Assembly (NCBI GenBank): GCA_017442645.1 | Contig: JAFRZH010000020.1 | Span: 1-55,951 of the forward strand | Length of the DNA stretch: 55,951 bases | Origin: a bacterium | Lineage (GTDB): Bacteria > Patescibacteria > JAEDAM01 > Absconditabacterales > Absconditicoccaceae | Direction: 5' to 3' | Shown here: one piece after another, positions 1 through 13,566 of the stretch | Numbering within the stretch: position 1 is the first letter of the stretch | Layout: the number at the start of each line of letters is the position of its first letter | Notes under the pieces: model-generated | The model's input: the letters and a program-made list of their open reading frames with translations, nothing else | Database searches by the model: none | What the model was told of the DNA's origin: nothing | Translations under genes and position numbers: made by a program

Positions 1-10
1 AAAAAAAGAA

Positions 11-44
11 AAAAATCTGACTCCTCCACAAAGTCAGACTTTTT
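11..44 (-). terminator. Inverted pair of AAAAATCTGACT words acting as terminator
   Basis: The word at 11-22 and its inverted partner at 32-44 form a short hairpin. Read on the minus strand it ends in a T run just downstream of the stop codon at 54, so it would end transcription of the 54-1964 gene. It is one of several such pairs in the window. Confidence 0.7.
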
Positions 45-53
45 AAGTTCTTT

Positions 54-1964
54 TTACTCTCCTAATTTCTTTTCCAATACTTCCATTTTGGCCTCTAATT
101 CAGCAAGTTTTTTCTCTAAATCAGAGAGAGATTTCTCTTCTTCTCTCATTTTAAGATCAAATCATGAAAGATTCTCCCAACCCGAATAATTTGCCATTCT
201 CTCAGGATCCATCAATCCTTTCTGTTCGATTTTTTCAAGAGAAGTATGGGTGAAAATCAAATTTCCCTCTTCATCAAAATCAAACTGCACATCGATAAAG
301 AAATTGAAGAACGAATCAAAGAATTTGATAAGATAATGATTATGCCCTCTCTTAAGAACAGAATGAACAGACCAATATCTCTCTTGGGAATGAGGATACC
401 CATAAGAACTCCAATTCGGTTCAAGCCCTTGCAAAGGAACTAATTCATCAGCCTTCTCACGAGCGATATTCTCCACATCATACGCATTGAGAGAAGGTTT
501 TACCTCACAGTAGAAATTTCCAACCTCCTCTTTCCAATAGATTTTATCACAAGGTTGAACCAATCCTCAAAATTGCTGCATCCATGCAGGATTTTCGGTA
601 TTAGTGGCATAATAGTAATCCGTATTCAGATGGAAAACGACATTTTTTGGTACATAAAGGGTGAGATCTCGTCTCATAGGAACAAAAGGAACAACCTCGG
701 TAAAGAGTGCATTATCAGGGAACGCTAAAAGCAATTCTCCCTCAGAATTCCATTTTATCACGGGTTGAGTAATCAGACTTTTTACCTTTTCTTTTCAAGG
801 AACATTCGCAAATTGGAAGGTATATTTTGCAACGATTTCATCGGTTTCGGACTCGAAAATATTGAGTGATTGCACATGAGTGAAGACTCCTGAAGTACGA
901 GGCTCTTGGATACGGATAATCGTCAAATCTTCAAGTTCTTGACTTGGGAAACGGCTTTCAAGAGTTAAACTGTCAAGATTATCAAAATCCCTATAAAGCG
1001 TTTTTATCTGCATATACATTGTGATTCCGCAAATCACCACGATAATCATTGCACCAATTCCGCTGACAATCCCTGAGACGATCATCCGATTTTTCACGAT
1101 TTTTTTCTTGAGGAAGCCTCATAAAGCCCACAAAAAGAGAAAAAAAGCTGAAATTCGACCAAGAATGATTCCGATTTTCAAGATTTCAGGGAAAATCGCA
1201 GAATAATCCACCTTATCAACCACAAATCCTGTAAACAAATAACACAAGACAATCCCTCCTGAAATCAAAAGCGCAACCAAAAACAACGACCAAAGCGAAA
1301 GAAATCCGTATTTCACAATTTTGAGAGAAGAACCGAGCACCTTAGCCCCTAATTCATAACATCGAAAGAAAAAGTTTTTAAATCAGATCCTCAAATCTCG
1401 AATCTGAGTGAAACCATATTTCAGAGTCGAACGATGATTGTAGTTTTTATCCGTAATTGGGAAAATCAATGCAAGTAAAAGATATCACAAAATTCAGAAG
1501 CAGAAAAGGTCTTCAACATCATTTCACAAGAAAACACAACTGAGAATCATAACCGCGATTCTCCAAATTCGTCTATGGATTCCGGTAACATTTCCGATCA
1601 TTGCACAAACTCCAAGAAAAATTGCTGAATCTTGAGGTCTGGTTCGTTTCGTTTTTTGCAATTTTTCATATCGTTTATTATCAGGCTTTTTTTCTTTTTC
1701 TATCACGGAACGAGTTCCTTCTTCCTCAAAAATATCTTCAGGTTCTCCCAAAGAATTCACCAAATCCACTAACTCTTTTTGAGTGATATTCCCCTCAAAT
1801 GCGCAAAGTTTCTCAAAAATCCCTTGATAAAGATCATCCACTACTTCTTCAGAAATTGCATGATTTTCTGCATATTTTTGGATTCTCGAAAGATATTTCT
1901 CGATAAAGGTTTTTGCAGATCCTTCCATTGAAAAATTCTGCCCTTGAAATTCAAATGTTGTCAT
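54..1964 (-). CDS. PspC-like multi-pass membrane protein with N-terminal HAAS-like domain
   Basis: A single 636-residue frame once UGA is read as glycine (for example at 564, 795, 1119 and 1524). The first 100 residues are charged and helical, like the HAAS (DUF1700) domain. Around residues 115-145 a segment LGVCAMIGNVTGIHRRIWR resembles the PspC core. Several membrane segments follow at about 140-165, 210-240, 255-275 and 285-315, then a soluble domain, and the last 30 residues form a Glu/Lys/Leu coiled coil. A PadR regulator gene lies upstream on the same strand. PadR plus HAAS/PspC pairs are common in bacteria and usually deal with envelope stress. That role is inferred here; the architecture is seen. 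Confidence 0.7.
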
Positions 1965-1984
1965 TGATATAGATAAATAATTAA

Positions 1985-2300
1985 AAGATTATTCAATTGA
2001 TTAATAAGAACCTCATCCGCCCTTCGGGCACCTTCTCCTTAATAAGGAGAAGGAAAACGTTTTTCTTTAATATTTCCCTCCTTAGTAAGGAGGGGGGAGG
2101 TTCTTTTGTCATATTGAGCAAAGCGAAACATCTTCTGTCCTCCTTTATGTAAAGGAGGTGGCTCGTAGAGCCGGAGAATTTTCTCACCCCCTCAGCCTTC
2201 GGCAGCTCCTCTTAAAAGTGGAGCACAGGAGCGAATACCATCGTCATGTTGAGCAAAGCGAAACATCTTAAGATTCTTCGGCTATGCCTCAGAATGACTT
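1985..2300. repeat. Mosaic hairpin repeat region between the PspC-like gene and padR
   Basis: This stretch carries no credible gene. It is built from short self-complementary words found elsewhere in the window: GCCCTTCGGGC, TCCTTAATAAGGA, CCTCCTTTATGTAAAGGAGG, GGCTCGTAGAGCC and two copies of a TTGAGCAAAGCGAAACATCT block. The same words recur at about 4375-4535, 18440-19145, 24221-24283, 24985-25190, 25700-25975 and 53040-53268. Open frames across it are by-products of the repeats. Confidence 0.7.
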
Positions 2301-2308
2301 ATTATACT

Positions 2309-2641
2309 TTATTCTCCCCCGACGATTTTCTCGACACTTTCCACCATATTTCTTCGTACTTGGTCCATCACTTCTAACGCCATTTTCCCTTTTTCCGTAA
2401 GCTGATAATATTTTCTTGGGGGACCTTGTAGCGATTCCACCCAACGATATTCCAGAAATTTTTCCGTTTTCAGACGAGAAAGCAAAGGATATAAGGTTCC
2501 CTCTACCACGATTAAATTTGCATTTTTGAGTTGAGAGAGCATTTCATTGGCATACACCTCCCCTTTGGAAATAATACTCAAAATCAAATATTCCAAGATT
2601 CCTTTCTTCATCTGAGTTGTTATCTTATCAAACTCCTCCAT
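2309..2641 (-). CDS. PadR-family transcriptional regulator
   Basis: 110 residues. The winged-helix signature is clear: MKKGILEYLILSII, then EGTLYPLLSRLKTEKFLEYRW, then GPPRKYYQLTEKGKMALE. This is the compact PadR-s2 type with one C-terminal dimerisation helix. The start at 2641 was chosen over an in-frame ATG at 2683 because the longer form adds 14 hydrophobic residues absent from PadR proteins and covers a palindrome that looks like an operator. It lies upstream of the PspC-like gene, on the same strand but separated by repeats, and probably regulates it and itself. Confidence 0.85.
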   Translation of the reverse strand: MEEFDKITTQMKKGILEYLILSIISKGEVYANEMLSQLKNANLIVVEGTLYPLLSRLKTEKFLEYRWVESLQGPPRKYYQLTEKGKMALEVMDQVRRNMVESVEKIVGGE

Positions 2642-2665
2642 TCTGTATGAGAAATATAAAAATTT

Positions 2666-2690
2666 TAGTATCTTGTATAACATAGTACTA
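2666..2690 (-). promoter_or_regulatory. Candidate PadR operator over its own promoter
   Basis: An imperfect palindrome, TAGTA..ATGTTATAC..TACTA, lies about 25 bases upstream of the chosen padR start. PadR regulators usually bind dyads with ATGTT-like half sites overlapping their own promoter. The dyad is seen; binding is inferred. Confidence 0.4.
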
Positions 2691-2731
2691 AAGATTTTTT
2701 AAAGAATTGCAAGAGATTTTTTTGAAGAAAG

Positions 2732-2767
2732 AAAAAAATCTGACTCTCCGATGAAAGTCAGAATCTT
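2732..2767 (-). terminator. Inverted AAAAATCTGACT pair behind the 284-residue gene
   Basis: AAAAAAATCTGACT at 2732-2745 is followed by an inverted partner at 2756-2767. On the minus strand it gives a hairpin with a T tail, just past the stop codon at 2781. Confidence 0.65.
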
Positions 2768-2780
2768 GTGTCATAGAAAT

Positions 2781-3635
2781 TTATAAATCAATACGATACC
2801 CATTTACCCTCATATGACAACCTTCATATGATATCCAGAATGTAATCTCATTATCACCGATTTTTATAGTTTCTTTCTCTCCAATTTCCATTGTAGGGAT
2901 TATACTATCTATTCGTTCTTTAAGTTGAGACATATCATTGATCTTAGAGATTTTGCAATCGAACCACATTTTTTTATATCGCTTGAAATTATTTCTTTTT
3001 TCGATCCATTCATATATTTTCTTTGCTAAACTTTCTATTTCTTTTGGAGCAAAAAATTGAGTTATGGGAGCCTTATGATATATTTCATCATACTCTCTAT
3101 AGAAATCAGGTAAAATACAAGTCGCTATTTTTTCATCATAACCAAACCTTTTTCAAGCATGTTTTAGCTTTCGATCATCAATACTATCATTATTCTCTCG
3201 TTTTACTATACATTCGGAAGTAGTACGAAATCCTAATAGATCTGTATCTGAATAATAAATATTACCGTTGGATCCATCTAAATAAATTCCACCAGGAACA
3301 TTTAATCAATAATCATCAAGATCTAATCATATTCATGGTACTAAATTAGGGAAAAACTTCTCTAATAAAAGTTTTTTAAAACGGTCCATATTTTTATCCA
3401 TAGTAAAAACATCTTCGTTGTCTTTAATATCGAAAATTTTTTTTAGTTCTTTGGATACCCATTTTTCGATACCAAGATGTCGATATTTTTCATTGGGATA
3501 TTTTTTACTAACTAGATGATCTTTTATATAAGCACAAATTTTATCCGCGATATTTTCCCACTGATCGCGAGGATAAAGATCTTCAAAACGAATAGAATTT
3601 TTTGAAGCTTCCTTTAAACTATTATATGTTTCCAT
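2781..3635 (-). CDS. Unknown protein, 284 residues
   Basis: A frame rich in UGA-Gly (for example 3153, 3306, 3327 and 3333) gives a soluble protein with no signal peptide or membrane segment. No family was recognised. It is mixed acidic/basic, with several W and Y residues and a C-terminal half of alternating strands and helices (CHMRVNGYRIDL at the end). Its upstream region at about 3680-3760 is visibly similar to the one at 27255-27330 that precedes a quite different gene. It is monocistronic. Confidence 0.75.
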
Positions 3636-3690
3636 TTTTCTCTTGATAGATAAATTAAAATAGTCTTTTTTTCTTATCAGACTATTGACA

Positions 3691-3718
3691 TTTATAAGGA
3701 TTTATATATATATATCAA
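3691..3718 (-). promoter_or_regulatory. TA-repeat promoter of the 284-residue gene
   Basis: On the minus strand TTGATA (3713-3718) and TATAAA (3691-3696) are separated by 16 bases made largely of TA repeats. About 55 bases separate it from the start codon at 3635. The flanks match those of the promoter at 27267-27294. Confidence 0.55.
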
Positions 3719-3772
3719 GTCTTTTTTATCCAGTTCGGAAGTGGAATTATTCGTTTATTATTTTTAAGGGGT

Positions 3773-3831
3773 AAAAAAATCTGATACTTTCTTACAAGCT
3801 TCTTAGAATTAAAAATCAGATTTTTCGGAAC
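3773..3831. repeat. Widely spaced inverted pair of the AAAAATCTGAT word
   Basis: AAAAAAATCTGATA at 3773-3786 and the inverted form AATCAGATTTTT near 3814-3825 flank about 30 bases. They lie between two divergently transcribed genes, so a terminator role is not needed for either one. Confidence 0.6.
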
Positions 3832-3902
3832 TTTTTTACCTTGATTTTCTCTCTTTCTTTCCTTATGATCAATTCAGCTTTACTCTATCTCTCCTAAAAA
3901 CC

Positions 3903-4349
3903 ATGAATATTTCTTTATTGGATCCTTTCAAAGATGTTGCAAAAATCAATCATCTCAAAGAATATGCAACCCATATTTCTCGAGAGGCAGGACCATATTT
4001 AGCAGAAAAAATAGAAAAATCTGATTTCTTACCTTGGGAAAGACTCATCATTGCCGAAGAATGAAATCAAATCAGGGGATTTTGTACTTTCACTAAAGAA
4101 GATTGAATTCCTGATTGTCCTTATTCTCCTTTTATTGGATTCGTTTTTGTTGATGAAGGATCTCGTGGTCAAAGACTCAGTGAAAAGATGATCCATGAAG
4201 CTGAGAAATATGCAAAAGCCTTATCCTATACTCAAGTCTATATCGTTTCCGATCATCAAGGATTATATGAAAAATATTGATATACCAAATGCGATGTCAA
4301 AACTGATGAATTGGGTCGCAGTGAAACGATTTTTATGAAAGAGATTTAG
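3903..4349 (+). CDS. GNAT-family N-acetyltransferase
   Basis: 148 residues, read through several UGA-Gly codons. The acetyl-CoA binding motif A is visible as FVFVDEGSRGQRLSEKMIHE, followed by AEKYAKA and the late YEKYGYTK loop typical of GNAT enzymes. The family moves an acetyl group from acetyl-CoA to an amine; the substrate cannot be told. The codons for KSDF (around 4015-4028) contain a copy of the AAAAATCTGATT word. It stands alone between a minus-strand gene and a toxin-antitoxin locus. Confidence 0.8.
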
Positions 4350-4374
4350 ATGGTTGATTTGGGGTTTCATGTCG

Positions 4375-4535
4375 AGCGAATCGATTTTTTTTGGCGTCAT
4401 GTTGAGCGATAGCGAAACATCTTAAATTTTTTACGAAGGAATAAAATCCCTCTGTCCTACGGACATCTCCTAAAATCCTCCGGCTCTCCGAGCCACCTCC
4501 TTTAAGTAAAGGAGGACAAAAGGGAGAAAATATTT
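4375..4535. repeat. Mosaic hairpin repeat region
   Basis: No gene is seen here. It holds the GTCATGTTGAGCGATAGCGA block and the CCGGCTCTCCGAGCC and CCTCCTTTAAGTAAAGGAGG hairpins of the dispersed mosaic repeat. Confidence 0.65.
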
Positions 4536-4544
4536 TCTAAAATC

Positions 4545-4568
4545 AAAAAAGGACGAATCATCGTCCCT
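4545..4568 (-). terminator. GGGACGA...TCGTCC-type terminator
   Basis: On the minus strand GGGACGATGATTCGTCC is followed by a T run, just past the stop of the antitoxin gene at 4576. The same hairpin type occurs at least eight times in the window. Confidence 0.75.
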
Positions 4569-4575
4569 ATAATAT

Positions 4576-4980
4576 CTATTTAGTAATGACTTGTAATTGA
4601 ATTTGTCTTGTAGCAACTTTATGGATAATATAGCCAATTAATGTCTGATAAGGGAGTCCTTCTTCATTGGCAATATGCTTGATTGCTTTGAGATCAGATG
4701 CGTCTAATTTGAGACTGATAGGAGTCTTATTCACTTTTTCTCCTCCTCTCATCACAAGAGTTTCTTCCCCATTTTTATCAATACTATAAACATCTGCTCC
4801 TTTAAGAGAATCAGCCATTTTTTTTCAGTCTTCGATAAATTGTTGAATTTGTTCAGGAGTATATTCCGTATCATATTCAGCTTGCATATCATCGACTTCC
4901 TCTTGATCAAAATACATATCATAAAATTGAGGATCTACAAGATGAGGGATTTCACTTCCTTTGATTCTTTTTTCTGTCAT
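4576..4980 (-). CDS. CopG-type antitoxin of the first BrnT/CopG-like pair
   Basis: 134 residues, one UGA-Gly at 4825. The C-terminal part SLKLDASDLKAIKHIANEEG followed by LPYQTLIGYIIHKV is the ribbon-helix-helix type found in CopG/BrnA antitoxins. The N-terminal 60 residues are acidic and probably wrap the toxin. The toxin gene lies 11 bases upstream on the same strand, so the order is toxin then antitoxin, as in brnTA. This antitoxin is longer than its two relatives in the window (87 and 91 residues) and diverged from them. It probably represses its own promoter. Confidence 0.8.
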
Positions 4981-4991
4981 GGTTGTACGGA

Positions 4992-5252
4992 TTAATGATT
5001 AAATTGTTTATTTAGTTTACGGTCATAATAGGCAGTTTTGAGAAAGATCTGTTCTTCATCTTCTACATAGGGAACTCCAATAACATACCCATGATAATCA
5101 AGTACCAGTCTTTTCTGGTTTGGATGTCAAGGATTAGGCATGATACTAAGAATCTTCCCATTTTCAATGAGTTCAACTATTTCACTCATATCGATACCTC
5201 TTTCTTCCCATATTTTTTTCGCTTTATCTTCTCAATATGCTATTTTTTTCAT
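4992..5252 (-). CDS. BrnT-like toxin of the first pair
   Basis: 86 residues, with UGA-Gly. It shares a clear family pattern with the proteins at 14930-15193 and 26100-26375: EERGID near residue 17-22, a central basic beta strand, then PYVEDEEQIFLKTAYYDRK near the C-terminus. Gene size, order and the CopG partner fit a BrnT-like ribonuclease toxin. The catalytic residues were not confirmed, so the exact toxin family is inferred. Confidence 0.75.
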
Positions 5253-5345
5253 ATTTTCGAAATTATGTAAATACTCTATCTATTTTAAGTATAGATATTT
5301 TATAGATTATTACAAGTTTTTTTAGAAAATTTTTTACATAAAAAG

Positions 5346-5380
5346 AAAAAATCTGACTCCTCATCGAAGAATCAGACTTC
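5346..5380. repeat. Inverted AAAAATCTGACT pair in a divergent promoter region
   Basis: AAAAAATCTGACT at 5346-5358 pairs with AATCAGACTTC at 5370-5380. It lies upstream of both flanking genes, so it cannot be the terminator of either. Confidence 0.65.
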
Positions 5381-5583
5381 TTCTTATCAAAACATTTTAT
5401 TATTTTTTTATGAAATGAAGAAATATCATTGTTTGTTATTTCTTTTCTTTCATTCTTTTCTATTGATTAGATCACATAAATTATTAAAGTCAAATCTAAT
5501 TATCAAGAAAAAATCTAAAAATCTGAATAAAAATAAAAAAATAAGTATAATAAAGAGAATATTTATCTTCGAGGAATAGAGAT

Positions 5584-8500
5584 ATGGTTGCAGAAAATCC
5601 AGAAACACCTAAGGGGACCCCAAATACACTTTGGAACATCCTTGATGAAAAAAGCAAGAAAAATCTTGAATTAATTTTACAAAAACAAAAAAATTTTAAC
5701 CTTCTAGAATATCTCAAGAAAACCGTTGAAAATTTAACACGAAAGCATGTAAATTTTTCTATTAATATTCAAGAACTTTCTCATCTAAAAAACCTCTCCC
5801 CTGAAACACAGAAGAATATCATTGCGTTGATTAAAGAAAAAAACAAAGACAACCCTCACATTAGGGATATTGAAAGTAACCAAACTTTAAAACAATTTCT
5901 TTCAGAAGTCTATGCAAGTTTATGAGATCAAAACGAAGATACCCTTTCAGAAGATACAAAACAAAAGATTAATTTTTTCAATAATATAAAACTTACCAAT
6001 GCTGAGATTTTTCCAACTCTCTTTGGAGGAGATATCCATAATAGTATAGACTCTCAGGATTTGAATACTATTCTTAATTTTCAACTTTCTAAAGAGATCA
6101 AAGAATCTAAAGAAGCATTAGAGAAAGCGACTGCACCTTTAGCACATGCTTTTGACATTTCATATCACCTTCTTAAAGATAAAAAATATCCCCTTTCTGA
6201 TAAAGAGATTCAAGAGCATTTTTCACATAACAAAAAAGAATACGAAAATATCGAAAAAAAAATTAAAGAAAAAGATAATACTGTACAAGAAGAAAATTCT
6301 AAAGAACATCCAGACGAAAAAAGAATTGGTCAACTTCTTCAAGAAATTGAGACCCTGAAGAGAAATTATAAGATTCTACAACTCCCCCAATGATTACAAA
6401 ATTCTGCACTTACTTTTTTTAATAAAAATCTCTCTCAATGTGAAAATCAATGACAAAAACTTTTAGATTTTGTTGCAGAATCAACTGCTCATGATTTGAT
6501 AGAATTTCCCTCTTTTCATATTTGTTTTGAAGATGAAAATGGGGGGATATCTACGGAAAAGCAAAATCAATTTAAACTTTTTTGTAAAAACTTACTTTCT
6601 CCTCAATCAGATTCTCTTTCTTTTTGAAAAGATGAACAAGGGAATCCTCAGATTATGACTTTAGAAAAATTTTTAACCAATGAAAAAGATAATTGTCCAT
6701 TCTCTTTTAAAATAAAAAACGTTTCAAAACCTCTTAAAACTTTTATCAAAACGAGAATAAACGGAAACATAGGAGACTCTCTTTCTGCTCAAGACCTTGT
6801 CAGTATTTATCTTGCACGAAATAGTTCTGATCGTATTCCAGAACGCGATTTTCAAAATTGAGATGATCCTGATGAAGAATATTTTCAACACCATAAAGAA
6901 CAAGAAGAAAACCAAGAAAATATTGCAAAATTTGAAAAAAACTTTGAAAAAAAAACTACCATGAAATTTGAAAAAGGACTAAAAATCTGGCTTCCCTTAG
7001 AGACTAGTGAATTACCTCCTTTTAAAGATGAAACAAAATCACGAATCAAAGCCGAAGTTATAGAAAATAATAACGATTCTTTTAAAGTAAAAGTTAATTG
7101 ATGAGAATTGAAGTTTAAAAATTTTGAAGACAAAGAATTTACTTTACCTAAATCTGAAGAGACATTAGATAAACGAAAAGACATGAAAGTTACGAAAGGG
7201 AACTCTTTTGAAGAGGTTGCGAACCAATTAAATTTTTGAACAAAATTTAAAGATATAAAATGGGAAAATTGACATTATGAACGATGAAGTAATAATGCTA
7301 ATAATGAAGGAGAAGTAAAGTATTTTTCTTTTACTGATGATTTGGAAGGAGAAAAATATCCTATTTTATATGAAGTAGAATATCTTAAAGATAAAGTGAG
7401 ATTAAAAACCGACTTTCTTAAAGATGGACAACAATATAATTATGAAAAAGAAATGGAGTATGATCAATTCCTTCTCTTTTTACAAACTAAAAATCTCCAA
7501 CCGACGGGGAATACCCAAGCTGAAATTTTAAAAAAATCGAAGAAAGATAAAAAAATTGAATATCAAAAATCCCCTATCAGAAAATGGAATCGATTTAGCA
7601 TCAATTCTATTAAAGAATGAGTTAAAGGACTTTGGAAAAAAATGAAAGATGCTATGGATGCAAAAGACAAAAAGAATGCTGATGATTTTAATGATTGGCT
7701 TTATGATCCTGATGGACTTAATGCTTATGGAATTTTGAGTAAACGAGGAATTTTTTCTAGTATAAAAAACTGGGCGAAGGAAGAACAAATGAAACAAGTT
7801 ATCGAATGATGAAAATCTCGAATGGGGAAAATTAACGAATATCTTAAACTTATGGAAGAAGATGGAGAATATAATAGTCATGTAAAAAGTTTACCAAGAT
7901 ATCCGAATGATGTTTTTACCCCCCCTCCTCTTCAAGCTCTTCTTGGGAATACTGATCCTTGAAAAGCTACTATTGATACCGTAGTTCAACTTTATGATGT
8001 TTCTAAAACAAAAAAGCAACTTCAAACAGCAGCAGCTGTTATGCTTGCTCAACTTTCCAAAGGGAAATCACTCTATAGACATTTTCCTCAACTTGAAAAT
8101 GAAGGAGCATGGGTAAAAATTCTTCTCTGAGAAGAGGCAAGACAAAAATATCTGGAAGATAGAGCAAAATTACAAGCTCAGATTAATCAATGATGAGGTG
8201 ACAAAAAACAACTTTGGGATCTTATGGCAAAAGCAGAAGTAAGTTTTATTTGTAATACTATTAGATGAGATGAAAGAGAATTTTTTAGTTGAATAAAAGG
8301 GTATAAATGACTTCCTGAAGACTTTGCCGACAAATTAGAATCCAGTTATAAAGAAAAACATTCTGCTAGTGAGGCCGATACTGAATTTTGAAACAGTAAA
8401 CATACCTCTTTTCCTACTGCAAAAGCTGATTTTGAGAAAAAATTACAAGACTGAAGATTTTCAGATGCTATTGGTCAGCTCAGAAAAATATTAACCCTCG

Positions 8501-9528
8501 CTATTACACCACAACAACATAAAGCTGCACAAGCTGCATTTACCGCACTTCTTCTCAGTGGGAAAATTGAATATTTTTGTGGAAAAAAAGAAAAGGATCA
8601 AATTATCAAAATGGCAAGGGCCTACAGTTTTCCTCCAGGACTTGTTATAGAGAATCCGAATTTTCAAGCTATTATCTTAGCTTTAATCGATAAAATTGCC
8701 CCAAGTCAAAAATTAAAAAATGCAGTCAAAGAGAGAAATCGAAAGGATATTATTACTTTTTGTAATTTACGATTTGTAGAGCATTGACAAGAATTTGAAA
8801 AATTCTGTAAAAATGATCTTATTTTAAAAAATTGGAATAACAATCCGAGTCTAAAAGAATTAAAAGAGAAACTTCTCGACGACAGCGACTCTTCTACTGA
8901 TGATGACGTTATGGGAAATAGAAATGCAAAAATTCACCGATGACTTAATAGTAATATTGGAGTCATTGAAGAACTCCAAGGATATAAAGACGGGAAATTT
9001 AACAAGGAACCTGATGCTACTATTTTCCGAGAAGGCCTCATAAAAGATGTTCAAAATTTTCCACAAACACCTGCTTGAATGGAATATCTTCTTTTACAAA
9101 GATTCAATAAATTTTTTCTCAATTCTAGTGGTGACATTGAAGAAATGGAGAGAGTTTTATTGTTTCTTGCAGAAAATTCAGACGAAAAATTACAACAAAT
9201 ATACCAAAGAGATAAGAAATCAATCATCAAAGAATACCTTCAAGCACTTACTTTAAATAACTATTCAGATCCCCCAGATCTTTTCAAACAAGTTATTAAT
9301 ACTTTTGCAGAAAAATTTGTCAACAATATCACATCTATTCAACAGATTATTTTAAAAAAGACTCCGGACAGAAAGGCAATTAAACCAAAAAATTTCGAAA
9401 CTGCATTAAAACGTTATGCTCAAAACAAAAAAAGAATCAATTGGGATTTTAAAACCGAAGGGATTTGAGCCGTACTTGCATCCCATGATAAAAAAGATGA
9501 TGACGATAATACTTTTTCACGACTCTAA
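5584..9528 (+). CDS. Very large cytosolic protein of unknown function (1314 residues)
   Basis: A continuous frame if UGA is glycine; about two dozen TGA codons interrupt it in the standard code. There is no signal peptide and no membrane segment. The first third is helical and Lys/Glu rich, with a likely coiled coil near residues 205-260. The middle has beta-rich stretches (GEKYPILYEVEYLKDKVRLK near 590) and the C-terminal third is again helical. I recognise no domain. It heads a block with a P-type ATPase, two VirB2-like proteins and a TraC-like protein, 44 bases before the ATPase gene. A role linked to that block is only a guess from position. Confidence 0.8.
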
Positions 9529-9572
9529 ATTACGATTTTTTTCCCTCTTTTACCCTTTAATAAAAACAAAAG

Positions 9573-12185
<2,613 letters not shown>

Positions 12186-12256
12186 AAGATGAGATTTTTG
12201 ATTTTTTCTGTATTTTCAAATATAATAAGGAGAAACTTTATTTCTTATTTCTTTTG

Positions 12257-12811
12257 ATGAAAAATAAACTTTTAGCATTTTGAATATTAATATTAAGTTT
12301 TCTCTTGGGAAGTATCTTTTTTTATCAAAAAAGTTTTGCTTTTGGGCCTCGAAAGACGGATGAAGCGGTTTTTACTACAGGACATGAAAAAATTATCTCA
12401 ACAGAAGTTATTGGAGATATCAATAATCTTCAAAATTCTAATGGTGATAATAACATTATCAGAAAAGGAATAAAAGATTGATTGGGGAACAAGGATTTGA
12501 ATGGAAATGATAATAGACTATGATGAGTAATTCTTCCTGATGACAGCTCTACTTTAAGGACTCATGAACAATCCCGTAATGCTACCATTCAAAAAATCTC
12601 TATTGTTATTAATTATTCTTTAGCTCTTTTATGAATGGTTTCTCTTATTTTTCTCCTCTATCATGGTTTCTTAGTGGTAGTCAAATGAGATATAGAAGAA
12701 GGGAAAAAATGAATCAAAACAGCATCTATTGCATTGATTTGAATTGGACTTTCATGGTTTGTGGTTAGTTTTATTCTTCGGCTTATTGATAATCTTGCCC
12801 CTAAAGATTAA
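12257..12811 (+). CDS. Small membrane protein, VirB2/TrbC-pilin-like
   Basis: 184 residues. It has an N-terminal signal sequence (about residues 5-29), a Thr/Asn-rich exported segment, then two hydrophobic helices at about 115-140 and 155-178 separated by a short basic loop (GDIEEGKKGIKTA). This two-helix layout with a glycine/lysine loop is that of VirB2/TrbC pilin-like subunits of type IV secretion systems in CPR genomes. Sequence identity to a named family was not established. It is followed after 31 bases by a protein of the same layout. Confidence 0.6.
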
Positions 12812-12842
12812 ATCGTATTTACTTCTCTATCTTTCGAAAAAC

Positions 12843-13457
12843 ATGAAAAAACTTCTTTTACTCTTCAGCATTTTCTTCTCTTTTCTCTTTTTTCTTTGAG
12901 AAGAAAGTTTCGCAGTAAATTTTGCAAAATATGAAAACCTTGAATCTGACAGTAACGATTCAAAATTTCCTTATACAGATACAGACTCCATGAATTTTAT
13001 TGATCAGAAAATAGGAGACGACGAGCAAGGTACAGAAGATCTTGCAAAAATGGTAGCAACAGTAACCTTAGAAGAACATGGTTTTTTGGATTATTTTCTG
13101 GAACTTTTTGGATTTAAAACTGCAGAATATGAAAATACCAATTGATGACTCTACGCTCCTAAAGCAATTATTTATCTTAAAGCAATTATTAATCTTCTTC
13201 TTTCACTCTTGAGTATTATTGCATTAGTAATGATTATTTATAGTTTCTACTTAATGTTTTTCTCTGATGATAAAGAAGGGCTTGATAAAGTTAAAAAAAA
13301 TATCAAAGGGATTATGATTGCACTTTTGATTCTCGGATTATCATGGGCAATTGTTAGTTTTATCTTCAATTTCTATCAAAACAAAATTCTTAGTGATGAA
13401 GAAAAAGATTTAACTCTTCCTGAAGAAATTCATAATAATGGAGTTCAAACAGAATAA
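12843..13457 (+). CDS. Small membrane protein, second VirB2-like paralogue
   Basis: 204 residues, with a signal sequence (about 1-23), an acidic exported middle and two C-terminal membrane helices around 120-140 and 155-178 with the loop DDKEGLDKVKKNIKG between them. The loop and second helix (IALLILGLSWAIVSFIF) resemble the end of the preceding protein (IALIGIGLSWFVVSFIL), so the two are probably paralogues. Together with the downstream TraC-like protein it suggests part of a type IV secretion-like module. Confidence 0.6.
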
Positions 13458-13566
13458 TTAATCATTATTGATAAATCATAGAAAATCTCTATGATAAAAA
13501 AAGAAGTCTGATTTTTCCCCCTTTTACCTTTCTAAATTTTATTTCTTTATTTTATTTCAAGTATCA

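Noticed and set aside
54..1964. String of short frames broken by TGA, looking like a decayed gene
   Set aside because: All pieces are in one frame and TGA falls between them as single codons; with UGA as glycine it is one intact protein. The same applies to most genes here.
1993..2187. 64-residue minus-strand frame
   Set aside because: It is made entirely of the dispersed mosaic repeat and has no protein-like features.
2642..2683. Upstream ATG giving padR a longer N-terminus
   Set aside because: The extra residues are absent from PadR proteins and cover the likely promoter/operator.
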